A DNA stretch of 57,871 nt from Hyphomicrobiales bacterium (lineage in GTDB: Bacteria > Pseudomonadota > Alphaproteobacteria > Rhizobiales > Rhizobiaceae). The stretch lies in NCBI GenBank assembly GCA_900470965.1, contig UCCS01000038.1:1-57871 (forward strand). The letters are read 5' to 3'. Position 1 is the first letter of the stretch; every line of letters begins with the position of its first letter. The notes below the pieces were generated by a model that made no database searches, had not been told where the DNA came from, and saw only the letters and a list, made by a program, of their open reading frames with translations. This document shows, piece by piece, positions 9,313-17,551 of this stretch. Made by a program: the position numbers and the translations under genes.

Positions 9313-9347
9313 GAATGACTTGCATTATCATTCTAATCAGGCATAGT
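9313..9347 (+). promoter_or_regulatory. Candidate metal-responsive operator and promoter of mntH
   Basis: GAATGA at 9313-9318 and TCATTC at 9328-9333 form a perfect inverted repeat with 9 bases between, overlapping a possible -35 TTGCAT (9320-9325) that is 16 bases from a -10-like CATAGT (9342-9347). mntH starts 29 bases after that. In rhizobia manganese uptake genes are repressed by the Fur-like protein Mur with Mn; a 21-bp AT-rich dyad over the -35 fits this, but the match to a known Mur site is only partial, so this is inference. Confidence 0.45.
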
Positions 9348-9376
9348 GCCGGCATGGGTAATCAGGTGAAAGTGGC

Positions 9377-10720
9377 ATGGACATCATAAATCCGAATGCA
9401 AAGGGCGGCTGGCGGACCGAGCGCGGCGAAGCTTCGCTCTCCGACGTCTACCGTACGGTTGGTACGGGGCGGCACAGCTCCACGTGGCGGCGGGCGGCAG
9501 CCTTCCTCGGCCCCGGCTACATGGTGGCGGTCGGCTACATGGACCCTGGCAACTGGGCGACCTCGCTCGCCGGCGGATCGAAGTTCGGCTATGCGCTGCT
9601 GACCGTCGCACTGCTTTCGAACATCATGGCAATCGTGCTGCAATCGCTTTGCGCGCGTCTTGCGATCGGCTCTGGCCGCGACCTAGCGCAGGCCTGTCGC
9701 GATGCCTATCCGGGCTATGTTGCGGTGCCGCTCTGGGCCTTTGCGGAAATCGCCATCATTGCCACCGATATTGCCGAGGTGATCGGCACCGCGATTGGCC
9801 TCAATCTGCTTTTCGGCATTCCGCTCGAAATCGGCGTGCTGATCACCGCGCTCGACGTCTTCGTCATCCTTCTGCTGCAGAGGCTCGGCTTCCGCTGGAT
9901 GGAGGCCTTCATCATCACGCTGCTCGGCGTCATTGCGATCTGCTTTTCGATCCAGATCTTCCTTGCCGACCCGCAATGGGGCGCCGTCATCAGGGGCTTC
10001 CTGCCTACGCCTGAGGTCGTCACCAACCCGGAAATGCTCTACCTGGCGCTCGGTATTCTCGGCGCGACCGTGATGCCGCACAATCTCTACCTTCATTCCG
10101 GCATCGTGCAGACGCGCTCCTACGGTCATACCGTGCCGGAGAAGAAGGAGGCGCTGACCTTTGCGACCCTCGACTCCACCGTGGCGCTCTGCTTCGCGCT
10201 CCTGATCAACGCCTCGATCCTGATCCTTGCCGCAGCCGCCTTCAATGCTAACGGCAAGACGGATGTGGTAGAACTTGGTGAGGCGCATTCGCTGCTGTCA
10301 CCGCTGCTCGGCCTTGCCATTGCGCCTACGCTCTTCGGCATTGCGCTGCTCTGCTGCGGCTTGAATTCGACGGTCACCGCCACGCTTGCCGGGCAGATCG
10401 TCATGGAAGGCTTCCTGAAAATCAAGCTGAAGCCTTGGGTACGCCGCCTGATCACCCGCGCCATCGCCATCGTTCCCGCGGCTTTCGTGACGATCTGGTA
10501 CGGCGATCAGGGCACGGCGGAGCTGCTGATCTTGACCCAGGTGGTGCTCAGCCTGCAGCTTTCCTTTGCCGTCTTCCCGCTCGTGATGTTCACGGCCAGC
10601 AAGGCGAAGATGGGCGAGCTGGTGGCACCGAAGTGGCTGAGCGCCATCGCCTATGCGGTTGCTATCGTGATCGCCGGACTGAACGTCAAGTTGCTCCTCG
10701 ACTTCGTAACTGGAGGCTAG
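9377..10720 (+). CDS. mntH: Nramp family manganese/divalent metal transporter
   Basis: 447 residues with about 11 membrane segments. The protein imports Mn(II), and to some extent Fe(II), with protons across the inner membrane. The metal-site motifs are both intact: [13 protein letters not shown] (about residue 55) in the first helix and [13 protein letters not shown] (about 232) in the sixth, with the consensus transport stretch between helices 8 and 9. AGGTGA seven bases upstream supports the ATG at 9377. It is a lone gene, convergent with the methyltransferase at 10774. A palindrome in the promoter suggests metal control. Confidence 0.95.
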   Translation: MDIINPNAKGGWRTERGEASLSDVYRTVGTGRHSSTWRRAAAFLGPGYMVAVGYMDPGNWATSLAGGSKFGYALLTVALLSNIMAIVLQSLCARLAIGSGRDLAQACRDAYPGYVAVPLWAFAEIAIIATDIAEVIGTAIGLNLLFGIPLEIGVLITALDVFVILLLQRLGFRWMEAFIITLLGVIAICFSIQIFLADPQWGAVIRGFLPTPEVVTNPEMLYLALGILGATVMPHNLYLHSGIVQTRSYGHTVPEKKEALTFATLDSTVALCFALLINASILILAAAAFNANGKTDVVELGEAHSLLSPLLGLAIAPTLFGIALLCCGLNSTVTATLAGQIVMEGFLKIKLKPWVRRLITRAIAIVPAAFVTIWYGDQGTAELLILTQVVLSLQLSFAVFPLVMFTASKAKMGELVAPKWLSAIAYAVAIVIAGLNVKLLLDFVTGG

Positions 10721-10773
10721 AATTTGTTCTCAGGCAATTCCGGAATTTTTTCGCAATTCCGAACGAAATTGCT
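10721..10773. repeat. Degenerate rhizobial intergenic repeat between mntH and trmN6-like gene
   Basis: This short convergent gap reads GCAATTCCGGAATTTTTTCG then CAATTCCGAACGAAATTGCTTC, repeating the CAATTCCG.A.G unit of the better copy at 18713-18770. It looks like a decayed or rearranged copy. AATTCCGGAATT is a perfect 12-base palindrome followed by T residues and might end mntH transcription. Confidence 0.4.
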
Positions 10774-11550
10774 TCAGAGCCTGCCATAAGCCTCACGGCC
10801 ATTGTTGAAATCATCGACGAGAGGGGAGAACTTGTGGCTCCCCTCTTCGTGCATGATGAGGGGCGCACGCAGTGACAGTCTTGCCCGCGAACCCTTGATT
10901 GCCGTCACCAGAATACGGACGGCATTTTCCCCTGCACGCGGATGAATGGCGGTGATCTCGATGCCGCCGAAGCGCCTGCCGCAGCCATCAATGATCTCGG
11001 CGATCGATTGCGGCCTCGCGATCAGCGACAATTGTCCGCCCGGCATCATGATGGCGCCGGCCGTGCGGATCCAGCTCTCGAAAAGGCCATGGGTCATGGC
11101 ATGCGCCTCCGCCTTCAGCGCATCCGGCGTCCTACGGTCGCCGGCATCGTTGAAAGGCGGGTTCATAATAACGTGATCGAAGCTTTCGTCGATCAAGCCT
11201 GCGTCGTTGCGTGCCTTGGCGGTCAGCGTGACATCGGCCTCAACGACCGAGACGCGGCCCGCCATATGGGCATTGTCCGAGAGTGCCGTACTGCGGCGAG
11301 CGTAGTTGGCCATCTCTGCCGAGCGCTCGAAAAGCACGACCTCGGCCCTCGGAAGACGGGAGGCGACGGCAAGGCCGGCTGCACCCGCTCCGGCGCCGAG
11401 ATCGGCCACTCTTATGGGGCGATCATCGGCAACGAGGGCCGCCAGCAGCATGGCATCCATGCCGGCGCGATGCCCCCTGCCCTTCGGCTGGACGATATGG
11501 AAGAGGCCGCGATGAAAGGCGTCTATGGTGTCCGTCACCGCCTGCGTCAT
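10774..11550 (-). CDS. tRNA1(Val) (adenine-37-N6)-methyltransferase-like protein
   Basis: 258 residues. This is a class I S-adenosylmethionine-dependent methyltransferase with the N6-adenine signature NPPF (FDHVIMNPPFNDAGDRR) and glycine motif I VADLGAGAGAAGLAVASRLP; the start QPKGRGHRAGMDAMLLAAL matches the TrmN6/YfiC group, which modifies A37 of tRNA-Val. The assignment to this tRNA substrate rests on family likeness only. The ATG at 11550 has GGAAG nine bases upstream; an upstream extension overlaps the DUF2007 gene and is not needed. It lies 4 bp after the DUF2007 gene, so the two are co-transcribed. Confidence 0.82.
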   Translation of the reverse strand: MTQAVTDTIDAFHRGLFHIVQPKGRGHRAGMDAMLLAALVADDRPIRVADLGAGAGAAGLAVASRLPRAEVVLFERSAEMANYARRSTALSDNAHMAGRVSVVEADVTLTAKARNDAGLIDESFDHVIMNPPFNDAGDRRTPDALKAEAHAMTHGLFESWIRTAGAIMMPGGQLSLIARPQSIAEIIDGCGRRFGGIEITAIHPRAGENAVRILVTAIKGSRARLSLRAPLIMHEEGSHKFSPLVDDFNNGREAYGRL

Positions 11551-11554
11551 CTTT

Positions 11555-11782
11555 TCACTTCCGCTCGCGCAATTCGCCGCCGAGACCCGCATCGGTAAGG
11601 ATGCGACGGGCTTGATCGGCCATCGCGTCATCGACCAACAGGCGGCGCGGCAGCATGCCGAGCGAGCCCTCCAGCACGCTCATCCCCTGGTCGGCGATGA
11701 AGCACGAAATTCCCGCATCCTTCATGAGGCTCTCCGCAAATGAGAGCAGAACGGGGTCGTTTGCGCGGATAAGCTCATGCAT
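11555..11782 (-). CDS. DUF2007 family small protein
   Basis: 75 residues: MHELIRANDPVLLSFAESLM, then AGISCFIADQGMSVLEGS and LPRRLLVDDAMADQARRIL. This is the small ferredoxin-like DUF2007 pattern, in which a compact alpha/beta domain handles an unknown partner; older annotation calls them putative signal-transducing proteins. In rhizobia a DUF2007 gene commonly stands before this methyltransferase and opposite ispB. Cytoplasmic; function unproven. Confidence 0.82.
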   Translation of the reverse strand: MHELIRANDPVLLSFAESLMKDAGISCFIADQGMSVLEGSLGMLPRRLLVDDAMADQARRILTDAGLGGELRERK

Positions 11783-11891
11783 TTGCCGTCATTTTCCCTT
11801 CCGAATTTGCTGGCAGCGACAATTCACCCCTTGCCGCCTCCATCGCCCCTTTCTATTGTCAAAGGTAACGAATGAACAGGAGTCCGGGTCG

Positions 11892-12908
11892 TTGGGCGTG
11901 GTCATACCGCTTGAAGAAAACAAAAACAAACTGGCTTCCATCAAGCCGCTGGTGGACCTCACCAAGGCTGACATGGAGCGGGTGAACCAGCTTATCCTTT
12001 CCAAGGCCGGCTCCGATGTCCAGATGATCCCGGAGGTGGCGAACCATCTCATCTCCTCCGGCGGCAAGCGCCTGCGGCCGATGTTGACGCTCGCTGCGGC
12101 CTCGCTCTTCGGCTACAGGGGCGAGAACCACATCAAGCTCGCCACATCAGTCGAGTTCATGCACACGGCAACGCTGTTGCATGACGACGTGGTGGATGAA
12201 AGCGACCTGCGCCGCGGCAAGTCGACGGCGCGGACGATCTGGGGCAACCAGGCAAGCGTTCTCGTCGGCGACTTCCTGCTCGGCCAGGCCTTCCGCATGA
12301 TGGTCGAAGTCGGCTCGCTGGAGGCACTCGACGTGCTTTCCTCTGCCGCTTGCGTCATCGCCGAGGGCGAGGTGCTGCAGCTTTCCGTCGCCAAGAACAT
12401 GGAAACGACCGAGGACGATTACCTCTCTGTCATCCGCGCCAAGACGGCCGCTCTCTTTGCCGCTGCTGCAGAAGTCGGACCCATCGTTGCCGAGACCAGC
12501 AAATCCAACCGCAACGCGCTGAAATCCTACGGCATGAATCTCGGCCTCGCTTTCCAGCTCGTCGACGACGCGCTCGATTACGGCGGAAAGGCTGCCGATC
12601 TCGGCAAGAATGTCGGCGACGACTTCCGCGAAGGCAAGATCACCCTTCCGGTCATCCTGGCCTATCGCCGTGGTACGCAGGACGAGCGCGCTTTCTGGCG
12701 CGATGCGATCGAAGGCGGTAACAGCAGCGATGCCAATCTGGAAAAGGCGCTCGGCCTGATCACCAAATACGGCACGCTGAACGACACGATCCAGCGGGCC
12801 GTCCACTACGGCACGATCGCACGGGATGCGCTGGCGCCGCTGCCGGACAGCCCCTGGAAATCGGCCCTGATAGAAGTCATCGATTTCTGCATCGAGCGCG
12901 TGAACTGA
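11892..12908 (+). CDS. ispB: Polyprenyl diphosphate synthase (octaprenyl/decaprenyl type)
   Basis: 338 residues from a TTG start at 11892, chosen because AGGAG lies nine bases upstream and the protein then has the usual length (LGVVIPLEENKNKLASIK). The enzyme elongates farnesyl diphosphate with isopentenyl diphosphate to make the ubiquinone side chain. The first aspartate-rich motif is LLHDDVVDESD (about residue 95), the second LVDDALDYGG (about 222); GGKRLRPML and KTAALFAAAAE are also present. Rhizobia make Q10, so the product is probably decaprenyl diphosphate, though chain length cannot be read here. It diverges from the DUF2007 gene. Confidence 0.93.
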   Translation: MGVVIPLEENKNKLASIKPLVDLTKADMERVNQLILSKAGSDVQMIPEVANHLISSGGKRLRPMLTLAAASLFGYRGENHIKLATSVEFMHTATLLHDDVVDESDLRRGKSTARTIWGNQASVLVGDFLLGQAFRMMVEVGSLEALDVLSSAACVIAEGEVLQLSVAKNMETTEDDYLSVIRAKTAALFAAAAEVGPIVAETSKSNRNALKSYGMNLGLAFQLVDDALDYGGKAADLGKNVGDDFREGKITLPVILAYRRGTQDERAFWRDAIEGGNSSDANLEKALGLITKYGTLNDTIQRAVHYGTIARDALAPLPDSPWKSALIEVIDFCIERVN

Positions 12909-12944
12909 CGCGTGCCTCCGCGAGGGCCATGTGTTTGCAGCAGA

Positions 12945-12975
12945 GCCGCCGCACGCCTTTGCGCGGCGGCGCTTT
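12945..12975 (+). terminator. Likely terminator after ispB
   Basis: GCCGCCGC (12945-12952) pairs with GCGGCGGC (12963-12970) in a strong GC stem, followed by GCTTTAATC. The T run is short, so termination may be partial. Confidence 0.5.
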
Positions 12976-13110
12976 AATCAAACGTCCTTGAACGTGGGCT
13001 GAATTTCTTGCAGGGCCGCTTCAAAAAAGCCATCCTGTTGTGAATCAGTGTTTGCAACTGATTTTGCGGTTGGCCCGTTGAGTCGACCGTCCCTGAAGAA
13101 AGGTTTTCTA

Positions 13111-14946
13111 ATGCGGCAGAGATTTGTCACCCGTCTCCTTTCGAGCGCAGCCCTGGCGGCGGTGCTTTCGCTCGGCGGGATCGGCGGTGTGAACGCCGAG
13201 GACGCGGCCAAGGCGGATGATGCCGGCACGACCGTGACTTTCGATCCGGACAGCGTTTCCACCTTCTCGGGCGCGTTTCTCGCTGCCCGCACGGCCGATG
13301 TGGATCACGATTATCCGACGGCGATCGAGCTCTACAAGAAAGCCTTGCAGATCGAGCCGGGCAATCCGGAAATCCGCCAACGCCTGATGATCTCGCTGCT
13401 GCTCAACGGCGACATCAAGGATGGCGTGAAATATGCCAACGACCTCAAGGGCGACCCGACCGTCGAGCGGATCACCACGATCGTGCGCGGCATGGACGCG
13501 ATGCGCCGCGGCGAGTTCAAGACGGCTGAATCGATCCTGAAATATGACGGGCCGAACGATCTCGACCGCATGATGAACGACCTGCTGCTGGCCTGGGCGC
13601 GTGTCGGCGCCGGCCGCGGCAAGGAAGGGCTAACCATGGTCGAGAAGATGAAGGGACCGGATTGGGTCCGCATCTTCCAGAACTACAATGCCGGTGCGAT
13701 CGCGATCGTCAACGGCGACGTCAAATCTGCCCGCCAGCATCTCAACGATGCCGTGCTGGACAAGGAAGGCGGCGCAACTGCACCTGATACCTTCATGCGC
13801 GCCATCATGGCGCTCGCCCGCCTCGAGGCCTCGCAGGGCAACAAGCAGAAGGCGCTCGACGCCGTTTCCGTCGGCGACAATCTGCTGCCGAACTACACGC
13901 CGCTGAACGCGCTGCGCGACAGCATCGAAAAGGGCGAGAAGCAGGAACAGCAGGTCAAGAGCGCCGAAGAGGGTGCGGCTGGCGTGCTCTTCTCGGTCGG
14001 CGGCGCGCTGAACCGCGATGGCGCCGAGGACATTGTCTCGCTCTATCTGCAAACGGCCAATGCACTCGATCCGAATAGTGCCGACACGCTGGTGCTGCTT
14101 GGCGGCATTGCGGAAAAGCAGAACCAGATGGATCGCGCCATCGCGCTTTACCAGAAGGTGCCGGCGAATTCGCCGATGCGTCGCATCTCCGAACTGCAAC
14201 TGGGTCTCGCGCTCGCGCAGGGCGGCAAGGTGGACGAAGCCCGCAAGCACCTGCAGTCGCTGATCGCTTCCGACCCGACCGATATCAGAAGCTACCTCGC
14301 CTATGGCAGCGTGCTTTCCGACGCCAAGGATTATCAGGCGATGGCCGATAATTACGACAAGGCTGTCGAAGTGATCGGGCCGCTGCCGGGCCGCTCGGAC
14401 TGGAGCGTCTTCTTCCAGCGCGGCATCGCCTATGAGCGGCTGAAGAAGTGGGACCAGGCGGAGCCTAACTTCCGCAAGGCGCTCGACCTCAATCCGGACC
14501 AGCCGCAGGTTCTGAATTATCTCGGTTATTCCTGGATCGACATGAACCGCAACCTCGACGAAGGCCTTGGGATGATCAAGAAGGCCGTCGAGCTGCGTCC
14601 TGACGACGGTTATATCATCGACTCGCTCGGCTGGGCCTATTTCCGCCTCAACCGTTACAACGATGCTGTCGATGAGCTGGAACGCGCGGCGCAGATCAAG
14701 GCCGGCGACGCGACGATCAACGACCATCTCGGCGATGCCTACTGGCGGGTCGGCCGCAAGCTGGAAGCCGTCTATCAGTGGAACCGGGCGCTCGCCTCCG
14801 AACCCGAGGAAACCCAGATCCCGAAGATAAAGGAAAAAGTCGCCAACGGCCTGCCTGCGCAGGACGACGACTCCAAGACCGTCGACAAGAAGCAGCCGGA
14901 CCCGCAGCCGGTGACGCCGCCGCCGCCGGTCGACAAGAAATCCTGA
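13111..14946 (+). CDS. Exported tetratricopeptide repeat protein
   Basis: 611 residues. A signal peptide (MRQRFVTRLLSSAALAAVLSL, cleavage near VNA/ED) is followed by TPR repeats almost to the end; good units include DYPTAIELYKKALQIEPGNP near residue 70, DRAIALYQKVPANSP, WDQAEPNFRKALDLNPDQP near 455 and NRYNDAVDELERAAQIKAGD near 525. The last 30 residues are Lys/Pro/Asp-rich. The most likely place is the periplasm, as a protein-protein scaffold. The upstream frame extension is dropped because the ATG at 13111 begins the signal peptide and has AAGAAAGG before it. It is 6 bp from ispE and so probably shares its mRNA, without obvious functional reason. Confidence 0.85.
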   Translation: MRQRFVTRLLSSAALAAVLSLGGIGGVNAEDAAKADDAGTTVTFDPDSVSTFSGAFLAARTADVDHDYPTAIELYKKALQIEPGNPEIRQRLMISLLLNGDIKDGVKYANDLKGDPTVERITTIVRGMDAMRRGEFKTAESILKYDGPNDLDRMMNDLLLAWARVGAGRGKEGLTMVEKMKGPDWVRIFQNYNAGAIAIVNGDVKSARQHLNDAVLDKEGGATAPDTFMRAIMALARLEASQGNKQKALDAVSVGDNLLPNYTPLNALRDSIEKGEKQEQQVKSAEEGAAGVLFSVGGALNRDGAEDIVSLYLQTANALDPNSADTLVLLGGIAEKQNQMDRAIALYQKVPANSPMRRISELQLGLALAQGGKVDEARKHLQSLIASDPTDIRSYLAYGSVLSDAKDYQAMADNYDKAVEVIGPLPGRSDWSVFFQRGIAYERLKKWDQAEPNFRKALDLNPDQPQVLNYLGYSWIDMNRNLDEGLGMIKKAVELRPDDGYIIDSLGWAYFRLNRYNDAVDELERAAQIKAGDATINDHLGDAYWRVGRKLEAVYQWNRALASEPEETQIPKIKEKVANGLPAQDDDSKTVDKKQPDPQPVTPPPPVDKKS

Positions 14947-14952
14947 GGCCGC

Positions 14953-15828
14953 ATGCCAGACGGGCTCGGCGATTTCGCGGTCACCGAAGATGCGTGCGCA
15001 AAAATCAATCTGGCCCTGCATGTGACGGGCCAGAGGCCTGACGGTTACCACCTTCTTGAAATGCTGGTGACATTTGCTCGCCACTGCGACCGGCTGGGCT
15101 TTGCGCCTGCCGATGCGGATGATTTCACGCTTTCCGGCCAATTCGCCGATGTGCTTGCCGATGACCCCGGCACCAATCTGGTGCTGAAGGCGCGTGACCT
15201 GCTGCGGGAAGCGGCAGGCGGCGCTCCGACCGTGCGCATCCATCTGGAAAAGAATCTGCCGGTCGCTTCCGGAATCGGCGGCGGCTCTGCCGATGCGGCA
15301 GCGACGCTGCGCGGGCTGATGCGTCTATGGGACGTGACGCTTCCCACTGAGACCGTTGCCGCCCTCGCGCTGAAGCTTGGGGCCGACGTGCCGATGTGCC
15401 TGAAAAGCACGCCGCTGATCGCACGCGGTATCGGCGAAAAGATAGAGACGGCCGATGCCCTGCCCTCCTTCGCCATGGTGCTCGCCAATCCGCTGAAAGG
15501 CGTTTCCACGCCCGAGATCTTCCAGCGGCTTGTCACCAAGAATAATCCTTCATTGGTCCTGAAGAAGACGCCGCACTGGATGGAAGCCATACGGGCGACA
15601 CGCAATGATCTGGAGATGCCGGCGCGGGAACTGGTTCCCGAAATCGCCGAGATTTCAGGCATGCTCGCGGCAGAAGGCGCGCTTTTCACGCGTATGTCCG
15701 GCTCTGGCGCGACCTGCTTCGGCATCTTCGAGACACCCGTTGCTGCGCTGCGCGCCGCCGAGCGTCTTCACGCGGCCCGCCCGGACTGGTATTTCCAGTC
15801 GACGGAGACTTTCGCAGGAGGTGCGTGA
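14953..15828 (+). CDS. ispE: 4-diphosphocytidyl-2-C-methyl-D-erythritol kinase
   Basis: 291 residues, a GHMP-family kinase that phosphorylates CDP-ME at the 2-hydroxyl in the non-mevalonate isoprenoid pathway. Seen: CAKINLALHVTGQRPDGYH at the start, the phosphate loop PVASGIGGGSADAAATLRGL near residue 100, and RMSGSGATCFGIF near 250, all in family order. It follows the TPR gene by 6 bp and overlaps moaB by one base, so the three form a run. ispB of the same broad pathway is upstream on the same strand. Confidence 0.96.
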   Translation: MPDGLGDFAVTEDACAKINLALHVTGQRPDGYHLLEMLVTFARHCDRLGFAPADADDFTLSGQFADVLADDPGTNLVLKARDLLREAAGGAPTVRIHLEKNLPVASGIGGGSADAAATLRGLMRLWDVTLPTETVAALALKLGADVPMCLKSTPLIARGIGEKIETADALPSFAMVLANPLKGVSTPEIFQRLVTKNNPSLVLKKTPHWMEAIRATRNDLEMPARELVPEIAEISGMLAAEGALFTRMSGSGATCFGIFETPVAALRAAERLHAARPDWYFQSTETFAGGA

Positions 15829-16379
15829 TGGCAGGCCTGGACGAAAAAAGAGCTTTTATACCCCTCGGCATTGCGGTTCTGACCGTTTCGGATACGCGTA
15901 CGCTGGCCGACGACAAATCCGGCGACACGCTGGTGGCACGGATTGCGGAGGCCGGACATCAGCTGGTCGACCGCGACATCGTGCCTGACGACCGCGAGAG
16001 GATTACCGCGCGCGTGCGCGCCTGGACTGAAGCCAAAGAGATCGACGTCGTCATCACCACGGGCGGGACCGGCTTCACCGGCCGCGACGTGACGCCCGAC
16101 GCACTGGAACCGCTCTTCGAAAAGAGGATGGACGGGTTTTCGGCCGTGTTCCACCGCATTTCCTACGACAAGATCGGCACCTCGACGATCCAGTCGCGCG
16201 CTACGGCAGGTGTTGCCAACGCCACCTTCATCTTCGTGCTGCCGGGCTCGCCCGGCGCCTGCAAGGATGCCTGGGACGGTATCTTGAAGGCGCAGCTCGA
16301 CTATCGCCATATGCCCTGCAATTTCGTGGAGATCATGCCGCGGCTGGACGAACACCTCAAGCGCGGCGCGACGAAATAG
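15828..16379 (+). CDS. moaB: Molybdenum cofactor biosynthesis protein B
   Basis: 183 residues of the MoaB/MogA fold, which adenylates molybdopterin before Mo insertion. The family motifs GIAVLTVSDTRTLADDKSGD at the start, TTGGTGFTGRDVTPDA near residue 80 and FVLPGSPGACKDAWDGIL near 145 are intact. Start: the ispE stop and this ATG share one base (TGATG), with AGGAGGT six bases upstream, so translation is coupled; a GTG one codon earlier is less likely. No other Mo cofactor gene is near. Confidence 0.94.
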   Translation: MAGLDEKRAFIPLGIAVLTVSDTRTLADDKSGDTLVARIAEAGHQLVDRDIVPDDRERITARVRAWTEAKEIDVVITTGGTGFTGRDVTPDALEPLFEKRMDGFSAVFHRISYDKIGTSTIQSRATAGVANATFIFVLPGSPGACKDAWDGILKAQLDYRHMPCNFVEIMPRLDEHLKRGATK

Positions 16380-16401
16380 ACTGGTTACAATAGCAGCATC
16401 G

Positions 16402-16716
16402 CTATGTCGCGAGGCCCGGCAGGGCGGGCATCGTTTCCCAGCTATCACCGGACAGCAGCACGCAGCTTATGCCGTGAACGTCCGTGACGACGAGCGTCCA
16501 TGTGCCGCTTTCGGCGGCATAGACTTCGAGAATGGCGTTCTGGTTAATCAGTCCGACTGCAGTGAGCTTTTCGCCAAAGTTGCTGTCCAGGAAATTGACG
16601 ATCTCGGATCGGCCTGCGCAACTGCGCATCATCTGCGATGCTGCCGGATGCGGATGCGCGATCACCAATGTCGTCAATATGACGGCCAGCAGGCCGTGGA
16701 CCATATTGCGTAGCAT
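16402..16716 (-). CDS. Small exported protein of unknown function
   Basis: 104 residues with a signal peptide (MLRNMVHGLLAVILTTLVIA, cleavage near ASQ). The mature part holds two cysteines (RSCAGRSE and ISCVLLSG) about 50 residues apart that could pair, a FGEKLTAVGLINQNAILEV stretch and a TWTLVVTDVHG strand pattern, suggesting a compact periplasmic beta domain. AGGAGGT before the ATG is a strong ribosome site. Short periplasmic proteins of this kind are common in Rhizobiales. No function can be given. Confidence 0.75.
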   Translation of the reverse strand: MLRNMVHGLLAVILTTLVIAHPHPAASQMMRSCAGRSEIVNFLDSNFGEKLTAVGLINQNAILEVYAAESGTWTLVVTDVHGISCVLLSGDSWETMPALPGLAT

Positions 16717-16894
16717 GACGCACCTCCTTTCGCCGGAAACCCGGCAGAAGAGGAGATTTTCGCTGACCTGTTCTGCCGTTCACCGGCATTCCATGGCCAT
16801 CCGTTGCGAAGCGAGGCGCTTCGGCGGCGCCATACCCGAATTATAGCGCGAAATCCTATTGGGCGCCATCTTTTCGCAATATCGAGGAGTGCAG

Positions 16895-17413
16895 CTATCG
16901 CGCGGCGCGGGCGACCCAGGAGGGAATCAATTCGCTGGAGAGTTGGCGCGGCTTCTGTGCCTTGACGAATTCGGTAAGGCGCATGCCGCTCTTTGCAGCA
17001 GAAATGGCGAGTTTCTTCGGCATGAGCAAGCCGAGTTCCAGCGGCGGCCTGGCGCGGCCGACGCGCTGGAAAAAGGGGCGCCGATAGCCGCGCGAGGCGG
17101 TGAAACGCGCAGGCACCTTATTCAAGGCTACGTATTCCGCGACTTCGTCGATCCAGCCCGCCTGCGGTCTTGCGCCCGGTTCGACGAAAAGCAGCCATTC
17201 GCCGCGAGCGGAACGGATGATGTCCTTGATATCCCACTGCGAATGGAAACGGCAGCCGGCGGCATCCGCCACCCGCGAGGTGCCGTCGCGGGAGCCGTGA
17301 TCGAGCACGACCACGTCGCTGACGAGGCCTTCCACAGCGCCCGCCACCAATACCGATAGAGTCTGGGCCAGCTCAGGTTCCTGATCCTGGCATTCAAGAA
17401 CGACAGTCAACAT
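16895..17413 (-). CDS. Glycosyltransferase family 2-like protein, short
   Basis: 172 residues from the ATG at 17413. The N-terminus MLTVVLECQDQEPELAQTL and VVVLDHGSRDGTSRVADAAGC have the nucleotide-sugar-binding pattern of GT-A (family 2) enzymes, and GEWLLFVEPGARPQAGWIDEV gives the usual second strand with an acidic pair, but there is no complete DXD and no acceptor domain. It may be a glycosyltransferase fragment fold with a changed role. The open frame reaches much further upstream to 18112, but that part is antisense to the radical SAM gene. It is divergent from that gene, with a 138-bp gap. Confidence 0.7.
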   Translation of the reverse strand: MLTVVLECQDQEPELAQTLSVLVAGAVEGLVSDVVVLDHGSRDGTSRVADAAGCRFHSQWDIKDIIRSARGEWLLFVEPGARPQAGWIDEVAEYVALNKVPARFTASRGYRRPFFQRVGRARPPLELGLLMPKKLAISAAKSGMRLTEFVKAQKPRQLSSELIPSWVARAAR

Positions 17414-17551
17414 TGCCTGTTTATAGAGCGCCGCACAAAATTTTGCCAGCACCACTTTCCCCATTTTGTTCTTGCATTGTTCTCTTTTTGCGGATAGGAA
17501 TATAATCATCAAAACGAGCGGGATCGAGCGTTTCCGCCGCTGGAGAATCCG

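Noticed and set aside
13630..15243. Minus-strand open frame of 537 codons opposite the TPR protein and ispE
   Set aside because: Antisense frame without recognisable domains; the plus-strand genes are certain.
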